Below, piece by piece: positions 44,993 through 53,538 of a stretch of DNA of 64,000 nt (position 1 is the first letter of the stretch; every line of letters begins with the position of its first letter). The translations under genes and the position numbers were made by a program. The stretch covers positions 1 to 64,000 of the forward strand of contig JAAZXB010000014.1 of the NCBI GenBank assembly GCA_014240375.1. Direction: 5' to 3'. Under the pieces are notes generated by a model. It was not told the DNA's origin and made no database searches. It saw nothing but the letters and a program-made list of their open reading frames with translations. The stretch comes from Planctomycetota bacterium (GTDB lineage Bacteria > Planctomycetota > UBA8108 > UBA1146).

Positions 44993-46082
44993 CGGAGACC
45001 TCCCGAGAAGCGCATTCGACCAGTTTCTGCTGCAAGAACTGCGCGGCACCCCGGGGGTCTGGTCTGGCGATGATGCCGCTACATACGGCAATCCGGGTCG
45101 CCCCTGCAGTGATCACCTCGTCGATGGTTTCCTCATCGACATGACCGATGGCATAGCCCGGGAGTTCACACTGCTGGTGAGCCTCTCCGATGTAACCGGT
45201 TCCGACTGCCAAACGATGTCTCTTGGTCTGGGTCTCGAAGATGGGGCCGACACCGATGTAATCCGCACCGGCGAGCGCTGCAGCACTCGCCTGCTGGGGA
45301 TTGTGGGTCGAGAGTCCTATGATGGCATCCGGGCCGAGGATTTCGCGGGCTTGATGAGGGGCGATGTCCTGCTGTCCGAGGTGCACCCCATCGGCTCGGC
45401 AGAGGCGTGCGATCTCGATGCGATCGTTGATGATCAGCAAGGCTCCACGCTCTGCAGTGATTTCTCTCAGTTGCTGTGCTCGCTGTAGAAACTGGGCACT
45501 TCCCAGTGACTTTTCTCGCAGTTGCACCATCGAAGCACCGCCTTCGATCGCGGCTGCGGTGGTCTCGAGGATGTCACCGAGGCAAAGTTCTTCGGTCATC
45601 AGAAGGTACAGGTGGCGACCATCGAGCTTCGGTCCGCGGTGGAGTATTCCCTCGGTGAGAGACTCCAGTTGATAAATCTGGTATCGAATCGCCTCCGCCT
45701 CGCCACAGAGCGGCGGGCAGAAGTAACGAATCGCCTCCTCGACCGACCGAGCCGCTTCCCGTGCGCGGCAGATATTGGTGCGGATCAGTTGGTTCCGATC
45801 GCCATGTGGGCCGCTACCGGGAAGCCCCCTCAACAGGTCTCCCTCGACATTGCGGTGCAGAGAGAGCGGTCCGGAATCCACTTCCAGCTGCTGACGCAGC
45901 GCTCCGGCGACCCGCCGCAACTGCTGCCAGCGTCGTGCCAGCGGAGGAGTGGCGATCTGCGAGAGATCGCCAAACCGAAGTTGATCCTCGGTCACCCGGA
46001 GCGCTTCCGTCAGTCGGTTGAACGCCGCATCGAGGACCTGCTCGATCGATCGGTGGCCAGGGGGTTGAGAGGCTGATTCCAT
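44976..46082 (-). CDS. thiE: thiamine-phosphate synthase with N-terminal extension
   Basis: A 368-residue enzyme. The C-terminal 200 residues are ThiE: LYLLMTEELCLGDILETTAAAIEGGASMVQLREK, LLIINDRIEIARLCRADGVHLGQQDI, IIGLSTHNPQQASAAALAGADYIGVGPIFETQTK. It joins HMP-pyrophosphate and HET-phosphate to thiamine phosphate. The first 160 residues are a helical domain (NRLTEALRVTEDQLRF, IRTNICRAREAARSVEEAIRYFC), which resembles the N-terminal extension (PF17792 type) seen in some cyanobacterial and planctomycete ThiE. The ATG at 46082 is used. Its 3' end overlaps the start of the YqaA-like gene. Confidence 0.88.
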   Translation of the reverse strand: MESASQPPGHRSIEQVLDAAFNRLTEALRVTEDQLRFGDLSQIATPPLARRWQQLRRVAGALRQQLEVDSGPLSLHRNVEGDLLRGLPGSGPHGDRNQLIRTNICRAREAARSVEEAIRYFCPPLCGEAEAIRYQIYQLESLTEGILHRGPKLDGRHLYLLMTEELCLGDILETTAAAIEGGASMVQLREKSLGSAQFLQRAQQLREITAERGALLIINDRIEIARLCRADGVHLGQQDIAPHQAREILGPDAIIGLSTHNPQQASAAALAGADYIGVGPIFETQTKRHRLAVGTGYIGEAHQQCELPGYAIGHVDEETIDEVITAGATRIAVCSGIIARPDPRGAAQFLQQKLVECASREVSDGHLR

Positions 46083-46190
46083 GGCCTCAGGATCCCCTGT
46101 TCCCACTTCCCAGACAAGGCATCCCATCTGCTCCCCTCACCCCCTCGGGGGAGATACACTGGGGCCACTGCGAAAGGAGTACCGATTCCC

Positions 46191-46706
46191 ATGAGAGCGA
46201 TTCTACTGATCTCATCCTTGATCCCGGGGCTCGGACCGATCCTGCTCGGTCGGATCTATCGCGGCTTGTTACTGCTGGTCCTCGGTGGCGGGGGGTGGGC
46301 GTTGCTGGCGGCAGGATCGACGGTATGGGCCGGTCCCGATCGATGGCAGGCACAATGGAGTGGTTTGGTGGTGGCACTGATCGCCACCCTGATCAGTGTT
46401 CGCTGGACTCTCCGGTTGACATCCGATGAGCGACGCACCGCCATCCGCAAAAGGGTCGAGAGGGCTCTCGACGATGCCCAGCGCTGTTATCTCAGGGGAA
46501 GAATGGCAAGAGCTCGGGTGGCTCTCGATAGTGGATTGACCCAGGATGAGAGAGATATCGACCTGCTCTTCCTCGACTGGCAGGTGGCGAGAAAATTGGG
46601 AGACTCCTCACGAGCTCGTCGCAGTCGTCGCATGTTGAGGCGATATGATCTCGATGAAAAGTGGTTGTGGGAGTTACAACGTGAGGAGGCCACTCGTGGC
46701 GGATGA
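46191..46706 (+). CDS. small membrane protein of unknown function
   Basis: A 171-residue protein. The first 75 residues contain a short N-terminal hairpin (LISSLIPGLGPILLGRIYRGLLLLVLGGGGWALL) and another membrane helix (WSGLVVALIATLISV). The rest is soluble, strongly charged and helical (RKRVERALDDAQRCYLRGRMARARVAL, DLLFLDWQVARKLGDSSRARRSRRMLRRYDLD), like a TPR motif. ATG with AAGGAG upstream, though the gap is long (about 11 nt). It overlaps purM by 11 bp and is therefore co-transcribed. No family recognised. Confidence 0.65.
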   Translation: MRAILLISSLIPGLGPILLGRIYRGLLLLVLGGGGWALLAAGSTVWAGPDRWQAQWSGLVVALIATLISVRWTLRLTSDERRTAIRKRVERALDDAQRCYLRGRMARARVALDSGLTQDERDIDLLFLDWQVARKLGDSSRARRSRRMLRRYDLDEKWLWELQREEATRGG

Positions 46707-47787
46707 GACACCGGTAGAACCGATCGCCAAGGGACTCACTTATCGTGATGCGGGTGTCAATATCGATGCGGGCAACGAAGTGGTCGGGCGGATTCGCGAT
46801 GCAGTGGTCTCGACCCAGGACGATCGGGTGCTGAAGGGTTCACATGGAGCCTTCGGTGGGTACTTTCGTCTGCTCGATGAAGCCGGCTCCTTGTTTGGTC
46901 AGCCGCTGAAAGATCCGATCCTGGTCGGAGCCACCGATGGAGTCGGCACCAAATTGAAGGTGGCGTTCGAGTGCGGGGTGCTCGATACGGTGGGCATCGA
47001 TCTGGTTGCGATGTGTGTCAACGATCTGATCGTTGGCGGAGCACGACCGCTCTTTTTTCTCGACTATGTTGCTACCGGCAAGATCTCCCCCGAGTCGATC
47101 GCGGTGGTGGTGGAGGGGATTGCCCAGGGATGTCGGCTTTCCGGTTGCGCTCTGCTGGGCGGAGAAACCGCAGAGATGCCAGGATTCTATCAAGATGGAG
47201 AACTGGATCTGGCTGGCTTTGCCGTGGGTGTGGTGGAGCGAGAGTCGATCATCGATGGCCAGCAAGTGGTGTCAGGGGACGCAGTCATCGGGATCGCCTC
47301 GAGCGGGGTCCACTCGAACGGTTTCTCACTGGTGAGAAAGGCACTGCTCGACGAGGGCAGTGCTCTACCGCTGGGTCACGACCCAGGAGGGCTCGGCTGT
47401 ACCCTCGCCGAAGCACTCCTCGAACCGACCCGTATCTATGTTCGACCGATTCTCGACCTGATCGAGCGAACGGGCCAGGATCTTCACGCCCTCGCACACA
47501 TCACAGGGGGAGGATTGCTGGAGAACATTCCCAGAGTGCTGCCACAGGGACTGGGATGCCGTCTCGATCGTTCGTGCTGGCAGCGGCCACCGATCTTCTC
47601 GTTGATCGAACAACGAGGGGGAGTTGCCACTGCTGAGATGGATCGAGTGTTCAATCAGGGGATCGGCATGGTGATCGTTGCGGCTGCAGGGTCGGAGACT
47701 GCCATCATCGAGAGTCTGACTCGATCGGGGGAGCAGGCCACGGTGATCGGGGAGATTGTCGCGGAAGATGGTGTGAAGATCGAGTAG
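46696..47787 (+). CDS. purM: phosphoribosylformylglycinamidine cyclo-ligase
   Basis: A 363-residue purine-pathway enzyme (FGAM to AIR). Family motifs: YRDAGVNIDAGNEVVGRI, GSHGAFGGYFRL, VGATDGVGTKLKVAFE, VDLVAMCVNDLIV-like GIDLVAMCVNDLIVGGARPLFFLDY, LLGGETAEMPGFY and GLPLG/GGGLLENIPRVL. The start is GTG at 46696 with GAGGAGG 6 nt upstream, giving an 11-bp overlap with the preceding gene. The length (about 345-350 usual) is ordinary. Convergent with dapF. Confidence 0.94.
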   Translation: MADETPVEPIAKGLTYRDAGVNIDAGNEVVGRIRDAVVSTQDDRVLKGSHGAFGGYFRLLDEAGSLFGQPLKDPILVGATDGVGTKLKVAFECGVLDTVGIDLVAMCVNDLIVGGARPLFFLDYVATGKISPESIAVVVEGIAQGCRLSGCALLGGETAEMPGFYQDGELDLAGFAVGVVERESIIDGQQVVSGDAVIGIASSGVHSNGFSLVRKALLDEGSALPLGHDPGGLGCTLAEALLEPTRIYVRPILDLIERTGQDLHALAHITGGGLLENIPRVLPQGLGCRLDRSCWQRPPIFSLIEQRGGVATAEMDRVFNQGIGMVIVAAAGSETAIIESLTRSGEQATVIGEIVAEDGVKIE

Positions 47788-47790
47788 CGA

Positions 47791-48651
47791 TCAGCCCTCG
47801 CCCCGCAGCGGCTGTGCTTCCTGGTCGTTGTCCAGTTCCAACTCATCGAGGTTCCACTGTTCTGGCGATAGAACCCCCCGATAACTGATCTTTGCTGGGC
47901 CGCGAACGCAGATTCCAGTCTTGTCATCAATGCGAACCCCCAGCACTCCCCCAGGCATCTGTACCTCGACCTGGTCTGCGATGATTCCGGCCTGGAGCAG
48001 CGCGGCAAAGGCCGCAGCGGCGCCGGTTCCGCAGGCGGGGGTTTCACCGCACCCTCGTTCCCAGACGCGCAAGGTGAGGTGGTGGGGTGAATCGATCCTG
48101 ACGAAGCCGACATTGGTCCGACCCGCGACCGAGTTCTCCAGTTCCGGGCCAAAGCGAGGGAGTGGATTCGGCATCGATTCCGGATCGACGACCACCACCA
48201 GGTGCGGATTCCCGATTTGGACCGGTGTCAGCATCAGAACTGCGCCATCGACCATCTTCGAGGTGGGGATGTCGACGGTGGCCTGACCGAGTGCCGCTTC
48301 GGCACTGAACTCTCCGTGCTCATCGTGCAACAGCTGAACCTCGACGATTCCGGAGTCGGTTCCGATACGGATCGAATCTTGCTGACGGTCCTGCAGTGAC
48401 AGCGCCGCGATCCGGAGACCGTTGCCGCACGCCTCGGCCCGGGAGCCGTCGGCATTCCAGCACTCCATGAAGGGGATCTGTTGCTGCCGGAGCACCAGGA
48501 TTCCATCGGCTCCGACCCCGGTCCTGCGACAGCAGAGGGACGGAGCGAGCCGCGAGAAATCACTCGGGACCGGACCCTGCGCCTCATCGAGGAGCAAGAA
48601 GTCGTTTCCTGCACCATGTGCCTTGAGGAAGCTGAGGGTTCCGTGAGTCAT
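47791..48651 (-). CDS. dapF: diaminopimelate epimerase
   Basis: A 286-residue cofactor-independent epimerase (LL- to meso-diaminopimelate, for peptidoglycan and lysine). Both catalytic cysteines are visible: the first in RAEACGNGLRIAAL, the second in ETPACGTGAAAAFAALL. Other signatures are FLKAHGAGNDFLLLDE, ADGILVL, QIGNPHLVVVVD and RTNVGFVRI, and SAR-type VWERGCGETPACG. The ATG at 48651 has AGGAG 5 nt upstream and gives the standard N-terminus. The presence of dapF indicates DAP-type peptidoglycan. It stands alone on the minus strand. Confidence 0.94.
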   Translation of the reverse strand: MTHGTLSFLKAHGAGNDFLLLDEAQGPVPSDFSRLAPSLCCRRTGVGADGILVLRQQQIPFMECWNADGSRAEACGNGLRIAALSLQDRQQDSIRIGTDSGIVEVQLLHDEHGEFSAEAALGQATVDIPTSKMVDGAVLMLTPVQIGNPHLVVVVDPESMPNPLPRFGPELENSVAGRTNVGFVRIDSPHHLTLRVWERGCGETPACGTGAAAAFAALLQAGIIADQVEVQMPGGVLGVRIDDKTGICVRGPAKISYRGVLSPEQWNLDELELDNDQEAQPLRGEG

Positions 48652-48788
48652 CGGGCTCCTGTCCGGGTATCCTGTGGCGGCAGGTTGTCGCGAGGGAAAG
48701 CGGCCCTGCTCGGCGTCATCCTGATGAGGTCGAGTGGATAGTTTGTCGCCAATTGACCGTAGATACCAGTGGAGAGGGAAGATCATCG

Positions 48789-49739
48789 ATGAACAGGCTA
48801 CAACCCCGAACCGAGATGAAGGGGGATGCGCCGGATCCTCCATTACAGCCTGCGATTCGCCATCGATGGTCGATTCGTGGAACGATTCTGCTGCTGGTGA
48901 TCGGACTCTCCTCCTGTGACGCACCCGATCCGGGTGTCAAGTCAACGCCCCTGAGCCTGAGCAGAGGCACCGCCCACGTCGATGTCTCGGAGACCCTCGA
49001 TGGGGATCCCACCGAGATCAATATCACGCGTTTGATCATCGAACGGGGCTTCAGTCTGCATGGCTTTCAGCTGGTTCCTCGCGCGGAGGCGCAATTTCTG
49101 GTGGATGGGACCCTGACCTGTGATTACTTCCAGGACCTCTCCTTCGAGTTCAAGGACGCGAAACAACACCTCGAACACCAGTACCACGGAAAGTTTGAGG
49201 GGAAGTTGACATCGGTCATGGATGGCCGGGTTCAGGAACTGTCCTTTCCTCAGCCTCTGATGAATGGCCGTACCGACCTCGCCATGGCCCGCCGTGACAT
49301 CCGTCGCAGGTCCGCGACCATCATCTCGGAGACGATGTTGAGGGGGCCCATCCTCGGCGATCCTGAAATTCGAGGACTGCTGGATGCTCTCACTGACCCG
49401 CTCGATGGGCGCTTCTATAACCAGGTGATGGAGGAGATCGCTGAGCATCGCGCGCGTGCCGTCCCGTACCTGCTCGAGGCACTTCGAGATGATCGTGCGG
49501 TGCGTCTGGATGGCGCTTACCCCGGCTTCCCGGAGCTGGAAGAGGGCGAGTTAAAGGTCTATCACATCGTCGACAAGACACTGGCAATGATCCTCGATCG
49601 AGCTAGCGGTCTCGATCCGATTTCCAGCGACGATTACATCCAGCGGGTCAGGACTGGCTGGCAATGGCTGTGGGAAGATCTGCAGAATATTCCCGATGAA
49701 CTGCGAATCCTCAAGAGCGCCAGAGAAGAAGAGGGCTAG
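48789..49739 (+). CDS. lipoprotein of unknown function
   Basis: A 316-residue protein. After about 30 residues of charged N-terminus there is a hydrophobic stretch with a lipobox-like end (LLLVIGLSSC). The mature part has a beta-rich middle (RGFSLHGFQLVPRAEAQFLVDGTLTCDYFQDLSFEF) and a helical C-terminal half (HRARAVPYLLEALRDDRAVRLDG, a HEAT-like pattern; YIQRVRTGWQWLWEDLQN). ATG at 48789 is favoured (GGAGAGGGAAG upstream); ATG at 48819 would shorten the positively charged part and give a more normal signal peptide. No family recognised. 152 bp precede lpxA. Confidence 0.65.
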   Translation: MNRLQPRTEMKGDAPDPPLQPAIRHRWSIRGTILLLVIGLSSCDAPDPGVKSTPLSLSRGTAHVDVSETLDGDPTEINITRLIIERGFSLHGFQLVPRAEAQFLVDGTLTCDYFQDLSFEFKDAKQHLEHQYHGKFEGKLTSVMDGRVQELSFPQPLMNGRTDLAMARRDIRRRSATIISETMLRGPILGDPEIRGLLDALTDPLDGRFYNQVMEEIAEHRARAVPYLLEALRDDRAVRLDGAYPGFPELEEGELKVYHIVDKTLAMILDRASGLDPISSDDYIQRVRTGWQWLWEDLQNIPDELRILKSAREEEG

Positions 49740-49891
49740 TCCCCGGCGTCTCGCTGGTCTTCACTATCACGGGGCTCCTATCGATGTCATGGTAGGCGGT
49801 GGAACATCCGTGGTGTCTTGGGTCGTCCTGGGCTGTGAGCCTGACCACTGAAACCACCTCAAGCCAGGCGGATGATATTTGAGGAGGTACG

Positions 49892-50695
49892 GTGCCGATT
49901 CACAAGACTGCAGTCATCCATTCCGCTGCTCAACTGGCCACCGATGTGACGGTCGGCCCCTTCGCTATCATCGAAGCGGGAGCGATTCTGGCAGCCGGTT
50001 GCAAGGTCCTGGGGCACGCCTACATCGGGCCAGGAACCGAGATCGGTGAAAAATCAGAGGTGCACATGCACGCTGTGATCGGCCATGACCCCCAGGATCT
50101 GGCATGGGCGGGAGAGCCGAGTCAGGTCATCATCGGGGACCGAACCGTGTTGCGTGAATATGTTTCGGTGCACCGTGCTTCTCGTCCCGGGAGTAGCACT
50201 CGCATCGGAGACGACTGCCTGTTGATGGTCGGCGCCCATGTGGCGCACGATTGTTTCGTCGAGGATGGGGTGATCATGGCCAATCACTGCTCGCTGGCGG
50301 GCCATGCTCGGGTTGGATCGGGCGCATTTCTTTCCGCCAACGCCCTGGTCCATCAATTTTGCAGGGTCGGTCGGTTGGCAATGTTGGGGGGAGCGGCAGT
50401 TGCGGTTCAGGATATTCCCTCCTTCATGCTGTCTACCGGAGATCGGGCGACGATTCGTGGAGTCAACGTGGTCGGCTTACGCCGAGCAGGGATCGAGGCG
50501 GATCTCCGCCGTGCGATCCAGGATGCTCACAGGATCCTCTATCGAAGTGGGCGTACCATTCCCGAGGCGGCGATGATTCTCAAGGAGAGCGAGTGGGCCG
50601 AGGTGCGTGAGATCGCAGAGTTCATCCAGGAGAGTGCACGAGGCATTGCTTCCGGATCCCGCTCCGCAGTCGAGGCTCCTCCGGCCAGTATCTAG
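49892..50695 (+). CDS. lpxA: acyl-[ACP]--UDP-N-acetylglucosamine O-acyltransferase
   Basis: A 267-residue left-handed beta-helix acyltransferase, first step of lipid A biosynthesis, cytoplasmic. Hexapeptide repeats run through the first 190 residues (IHSAAQLATDVTVGPFAIIEAGAILAAG, VHMHAVIGHDPQDLAW); the catalytic His lies in MANHCSLAGHARVG; INVVGLRRAGIE-like VNVVGLRRAGIEADLRRAIQDAHRILYRSGRT is the C-terminal helical domain. GTG start with GAGGAGG 4 nt upstream. Its stop is followed directly, with no gap, by the GTG of the glycosyltransferase gene. Confidence 0.93.
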   Translation: MPIHKTAVIHSAAQLATDVTVGPFAIIEAGAILAAGCKVLGHAYIGPGTEIGEKSEVHMHAVIGHDPQDLAWAGEPSQVIIGDRTVLREYVSVHRASRPGSSTRIGDDCLLMVGAHVAHDCFVEDGVIMANHCSLAGHARVGSGAFLSANALVHQFCRVGRLAMLGGAAVAVQDIPSFMLSTGDRATIRGVNVVGLRRAGIEADLRRAIQDAHRILYRSGRTIPEAAMILKESEWAEVREIAEFIQESARGIASGSRSAVEAPPASI

Positions 50696-51697
50696 GTGAA
50701 CATCGTCGTGACCGACCCGAGCCGGCCGGGACTTCGCGCCGGCAATCACTGCACCGTACGGCGCTGGAGTGTGCTGCTTCGGCAACTCGGTTGTCGGGTC
50801 CTGGTCCATCAGGTTCGTGATCATCAGCGGACTCCGCTGCCAGCAGGTGATGTTCTTCTGGCACTTCATGCCGGTCATTCTCATCGAGCCATCTGTGAAT
50901 GGAAGAAGCGCGATCGGTCCTTGCCGGTGGTGGTCGCCTTGAGTGGAACCGATCTCCATCTGCAACTTCCTTCCGGCGGAGCGCCGGCACGGCGAGTGCT
51001 CGAGAGTCTGGAGCAGGCCGACCATCTGGTGTCACTGTCCCGGGGGGCGGTCGATTCGTTGCCCGCGAAGATCCGATCGAGATGGGCAGGGCGAGTCCAC
51101 TTCATCCCCCAGTCTGCAAGACCACTCCCCAGCGGCAGGAAACCGCTGAAGACCAGGTTTCGTCTGCTGGTGGTGGGGTTTCTGCGGAGCGTCAAGGATC
51201 CGCTGCTGCCCCTGGAAGCGCTACGCTGGCTACCCGATCGGATCGCCGATGGGCGTCGACTGGAGGTGGTGCACCTGGGGGGGATCGAGGAGCCGAAGTA
51301 TCGCAGGTTGGCGACCCAGGCGATGCGAAGAGAACCGAGATGGCGCTGGCTTGGAGCGGTGTCTGCTGCGCGGGTCCGAAGCGAACTGGCCCGTTCTGAT
51401 CTGCTGATACACCCATCCCTCGACGAGGGTGGAGCCAACATCATCAGCGAGGCGCTGGTCGCAGAGATTCCGATTCTGGCCAGCGATGCACCTGGCAACC
51501 TGGGCCTCCTCGGAGAGAGTCATCCGGGAATCTTCAGCCGTCAGGATGCACGGCAGCTGGCTCAACTGGTGCTGAGGTTCAGTGAAGACGCTCGATTTCG
51601 CAGACAGCTGTTACAGCACTCAAAGAAGCTGCGGAAGAGCCACCTGCAGCAGGTGGAAATCGAGGCGTGGCGGCGATTGTTGGGGGAAATAAAATAA
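50696..51697 (+). CDS. glycosyltransferase family 4 protein, SenB-like (TIGR04348 type)
   Basis: A 333-residue GT-B glycosyltransferase. The order GNHCTVRRWSVLLRQLG, LLALHAGHSHRAI, VVALSGTDLHLQL, RVLESLEQADHLVSLSRGAVDSL and VHFIPQSARP, then a nucleotide-sugar end FLRSVKDPLLPLEAL, LIHPSLDEGGANIISEALVAEIPILASDAPGNLGLLG, matches what I recall for TIGR04348, now named SenB (selenosugar synthase: UDP-GlcNAc plus selenophosphate). Not all TIGR04348 proteins are shown to make selenosugars, and no SenA or SenC gene is visible. GTG start abuts the lpxA stop. A hairpin follows the stop codon. Confidence 0.62.
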   Translation: MNIVVTDPSRPGLRAGNHCTVRRWSVLLRQLGCRVLVHQVRDHQRTPLPAGDVLLALHAGHSHRAICEWKKRDRSLPVVVALSGTDLHLQLPSGGAPARRVLESLEQADHLVSLSRGAVDSLPAKIRSRWAGRVHFIPQSARPLPSGRKPLKTRFRLLVVGFLRSVKDPLLPLEALRWLPDRIADGRRLEVVHLGGIEEPKYRRLATQAMRREPRWRWLGAVSAARVRSELARSDLLIHPSLDEGGANIISEALVAEIPILASDAPGNLGLLGESHPGIFSRQDARQLAQLVLRFSEDARFRRQLLQHSKKLRKSHLQQVEIEAWRRLLGEIK

Positions 51698-51729
51698 GTT
51701 GCCCACCACCTCAGAGGCAGTGGGCAACT
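51697..51729. terminator. hairpin after the SenB-like gene
   Basis: Ten-bp arms AGTTGCCCAC (51697-51706) and GTGGGCAACT (51720-51729) around a 13-nt loop, starting at the stop codon of the glycosyltransferase gene. There is no T run on the plus strand, so termination would depend on the hairpin alone or on Rho. Confidence 0.6.
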
Positions 51730-51797
51730 CAATAGAGATGAAGAGCAAGATGAATAGGATTGCGATTCCTCAGTGTTCAGGTGTCGACTAGCCCAGA

Positions 51798-51826
51798 TTG
51801 TAAACATTAACAAACAGGCATACAAT
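51798..51826 (+). promoter_or_regulatory. sigma70-type promoter candidate for the MFS gene
   Basis: TTGTAA (51798-51803) and TACAAT (51821-51826) are separated by 17 bp, in an AT-rich stretch that stands out from the GC-rich surroundings. The AACATT at 51804 and AATGTT at 51831 form an inverted pair around the -10 box. The ATG of the permease gene lies 132 bp downstream. Confidence 0.5.
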
Positions 51827-51957
51827 AGGAAATGTTAATAGGAGGCGCCACTCCTTCTGAATTCGTGGATTGACATGTTGGCGAACCTTTGTCCCACTAT
51901 GGGCATGGCAGGACAGGCTCCCTGCAAACCACAGCATTTGGAAAAGGGGTGACATAC

Positions 51958-53412
51958 ATGTCTCAAGTACTCGATGACGCGGGCAAAGCACGGCTCTTCT
52001 GGGCCAGTTGTATCTCGCTGATCGCGACCTCCATCGCATTTGGCGTCATCACCTCATCGATGGGTGATTTCAGTTCGATGTATGGACTCACCAACACACA
52101 AGCCGGCTGGGTCGGCGGTGCAGCCCTCGGTGGCTTCGCAATCGCCATCATCATGTTGGGACCGGTGATCGAGAAGATCGGCATCGCGGTCTCGCTCAAG
52201 ATGGCTTTCGTCTGCCACATCCTCGGCGTGATCCTGATGATGTTCGCGGATGGTTTTGGTCAGTTGATGCTGGGAGCTTCCGTCATTGCCATCGGCAACG
52301 GCTGCGTCGAGGCGGGCTGCAACCCGCTGGTCGCCACCCTCTACTCCGACAACAAGACGACACGGTTGAATCAGTTCCATGTCTTCTGGCCGGTGGGAAT
52401 CATCGTCGGGGCGCTGTTTGGCTTCTGGGTCAGCAATGCAGCGGCCGATGCTGCAATAGCGGCGGGAGTACTGGCAGATTCTGCCTCTGTTGTTGCGGAT
52501 CCGGCGACCTGGAGCGTGGCGTTCCAGCAGGCCTACGATGCCGCTCTGACAGGCTGGACCCTGTTGGGACTCAGCGCTCTGCAGGCCAAGATGGCACTGG
52601 TGCTGGTTCCGACACTCATCTACGGATACATGTTCCTGGGCCAGGAGATTCCCCAGACGGAACGGGTTCAATCGAACGTCTCCGATGACGAGGTCAAGGC
52701 CTCGATCGCTTCACCGCTCTTCTTGCTGATGCTGTGCTGCATGGGACTGACCGCCACGCTCGAACTGGGACCGGGACGCTGGATGGGTGAGATCATGACA
52801 CCCGCTATGCAAAGTTCTCTCGGAACCGGCTCGACGACGGCGGGTGCCGGGATCCTCGTGCTGGTCTACGGCAGTGGTCTGATGGCAGTGCTTCGTTACT
52901 TCGCCGGAGGATTTGTCCACAAGTTCTCGCCGACCGGACTGTTGATGGGATCGGCAGTGCTCGGAGGGGTCGGTCTTTTTGCCATGACCTACGCCGAGAC
53001 TTTCCCATCCATCTTCCTCACCGCCACCGTCTTTTATGGCGGCATCTGCTTCTTCTGGCCGACGATGCTCGGTTTCGTCTCCGAGCGGATCCCCAACAGT
53101 GGAGCGATGGGACTGTGCCTGATGGGCGGAGCGGGAATGTTGATCGTCGGCTACGTTGCGGCTCCTGCGATCGGAGCGATCCAGGACTCCTACATTGCGG
53201 CTTACATGGTGGACAACGTAGAAGCCACCGCTGAAGCGGCCGCTGCCTATGCCGGCAAGATGGCCTTTCGCTGGATCGCCGCTCTGGCGATACCGCTGGC
53301 GCTGGTCTTCTTCAAGCTCAACAAGAAGTACGGCCATGTGGCTGCCGCTTCGGTCGGCAGCAACAAGGAATCGACTGACAGCGAGTCGAACCAGATGCAA
53401 AACAGCTACTAA
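51958..53412 (+). CDS. MFS-type permease
   Basis: A 484-residue inner-membrane transporter with twelve predicted helices. The first half carries SMGDFSSMYGLTNTQAGWVGG and KMAFVCHILGVILMMFADGFG; a central cytoplasmic loop is at about residues 235-260; the second half has ALELGPGRWMGEIMT-like TLELGPGRWMGEIM, GGVGLFAMTYAE and FFWPTMLGFVSERIPNSGAM. The pattern is close to sugar or nucleoside MFS permeases of the FucP type, but the substrate is unknown. ATG at 51958 has AAAGGGG 9 nt upstream. It has its own promoter candidate and a strong terminator, so it is probably a single-gene unit. Confidence 0.85.
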   Translation: MSQVLDDAGKARLFWASCISLIATSIAFGVITSSMGDFSSMYGLTNTQAGWVGGAALGGFAIAIIMLGPVIEKIGIAVSLKMAFVCHILGVILMMFADGFGQLMLGASVIAIGNGCVEAGCNPLVATLYSDNKTTRLNQFHVFWPVGIIVGALFGFWVSNAAADAAIAAGVLADSASVVADPATWSVAFQQAYDAALTGWTLLGLSALQAKMALVLVPTLIYGYMFLGQEIPQTERVQSNVSDDEVKASIASPLFLLMLCCMGLTATLELGPGRWMGEIMTPAMQSSLGTGSTTAGAGILVLVYGSGLMAVLRYFAGGFVHKFSPTGLLMGSAVLGGVGLFAMTYAETFPSIFLTATVFYGGICFFWPTMLGFVSERIPNSGAMGLCLMGGAGMLIVGYVAAPAIGAIQDSYIAAYMVDNVEATAEAAAAYAGKMAFRWIAALAIPLALVFFKLNKKYGHVAAASVGSNKESTDSESNQMQNSY

Positions 53413-53439
53413 TCTGGATCCGAGAACGAGTGAGAGTGA

Positions 53440-53471
53440 CGGCCCCGGGGTTTCCTCGGGGCCGTTTTTTT
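53440..53471 (+). terminator. rho-independent terminator of the MFS gene
   Basis: CGGCCCCG (53440-53447) and CGGGGCCG (53457-53464) arms with a 9-nt loop, followed by seven T residues (53465-53471). It starts 27 bp after the MFS stop and separates that gene from the selenoprotein gene. Confidence 0.93.
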
Positions 53472-53538
53472 CGGGATCTGTGGCATTGATGGGAACGGCA
53501 CGTGCCCGGACAGCGTCCGCTGGGGGAGGAGACCTCGG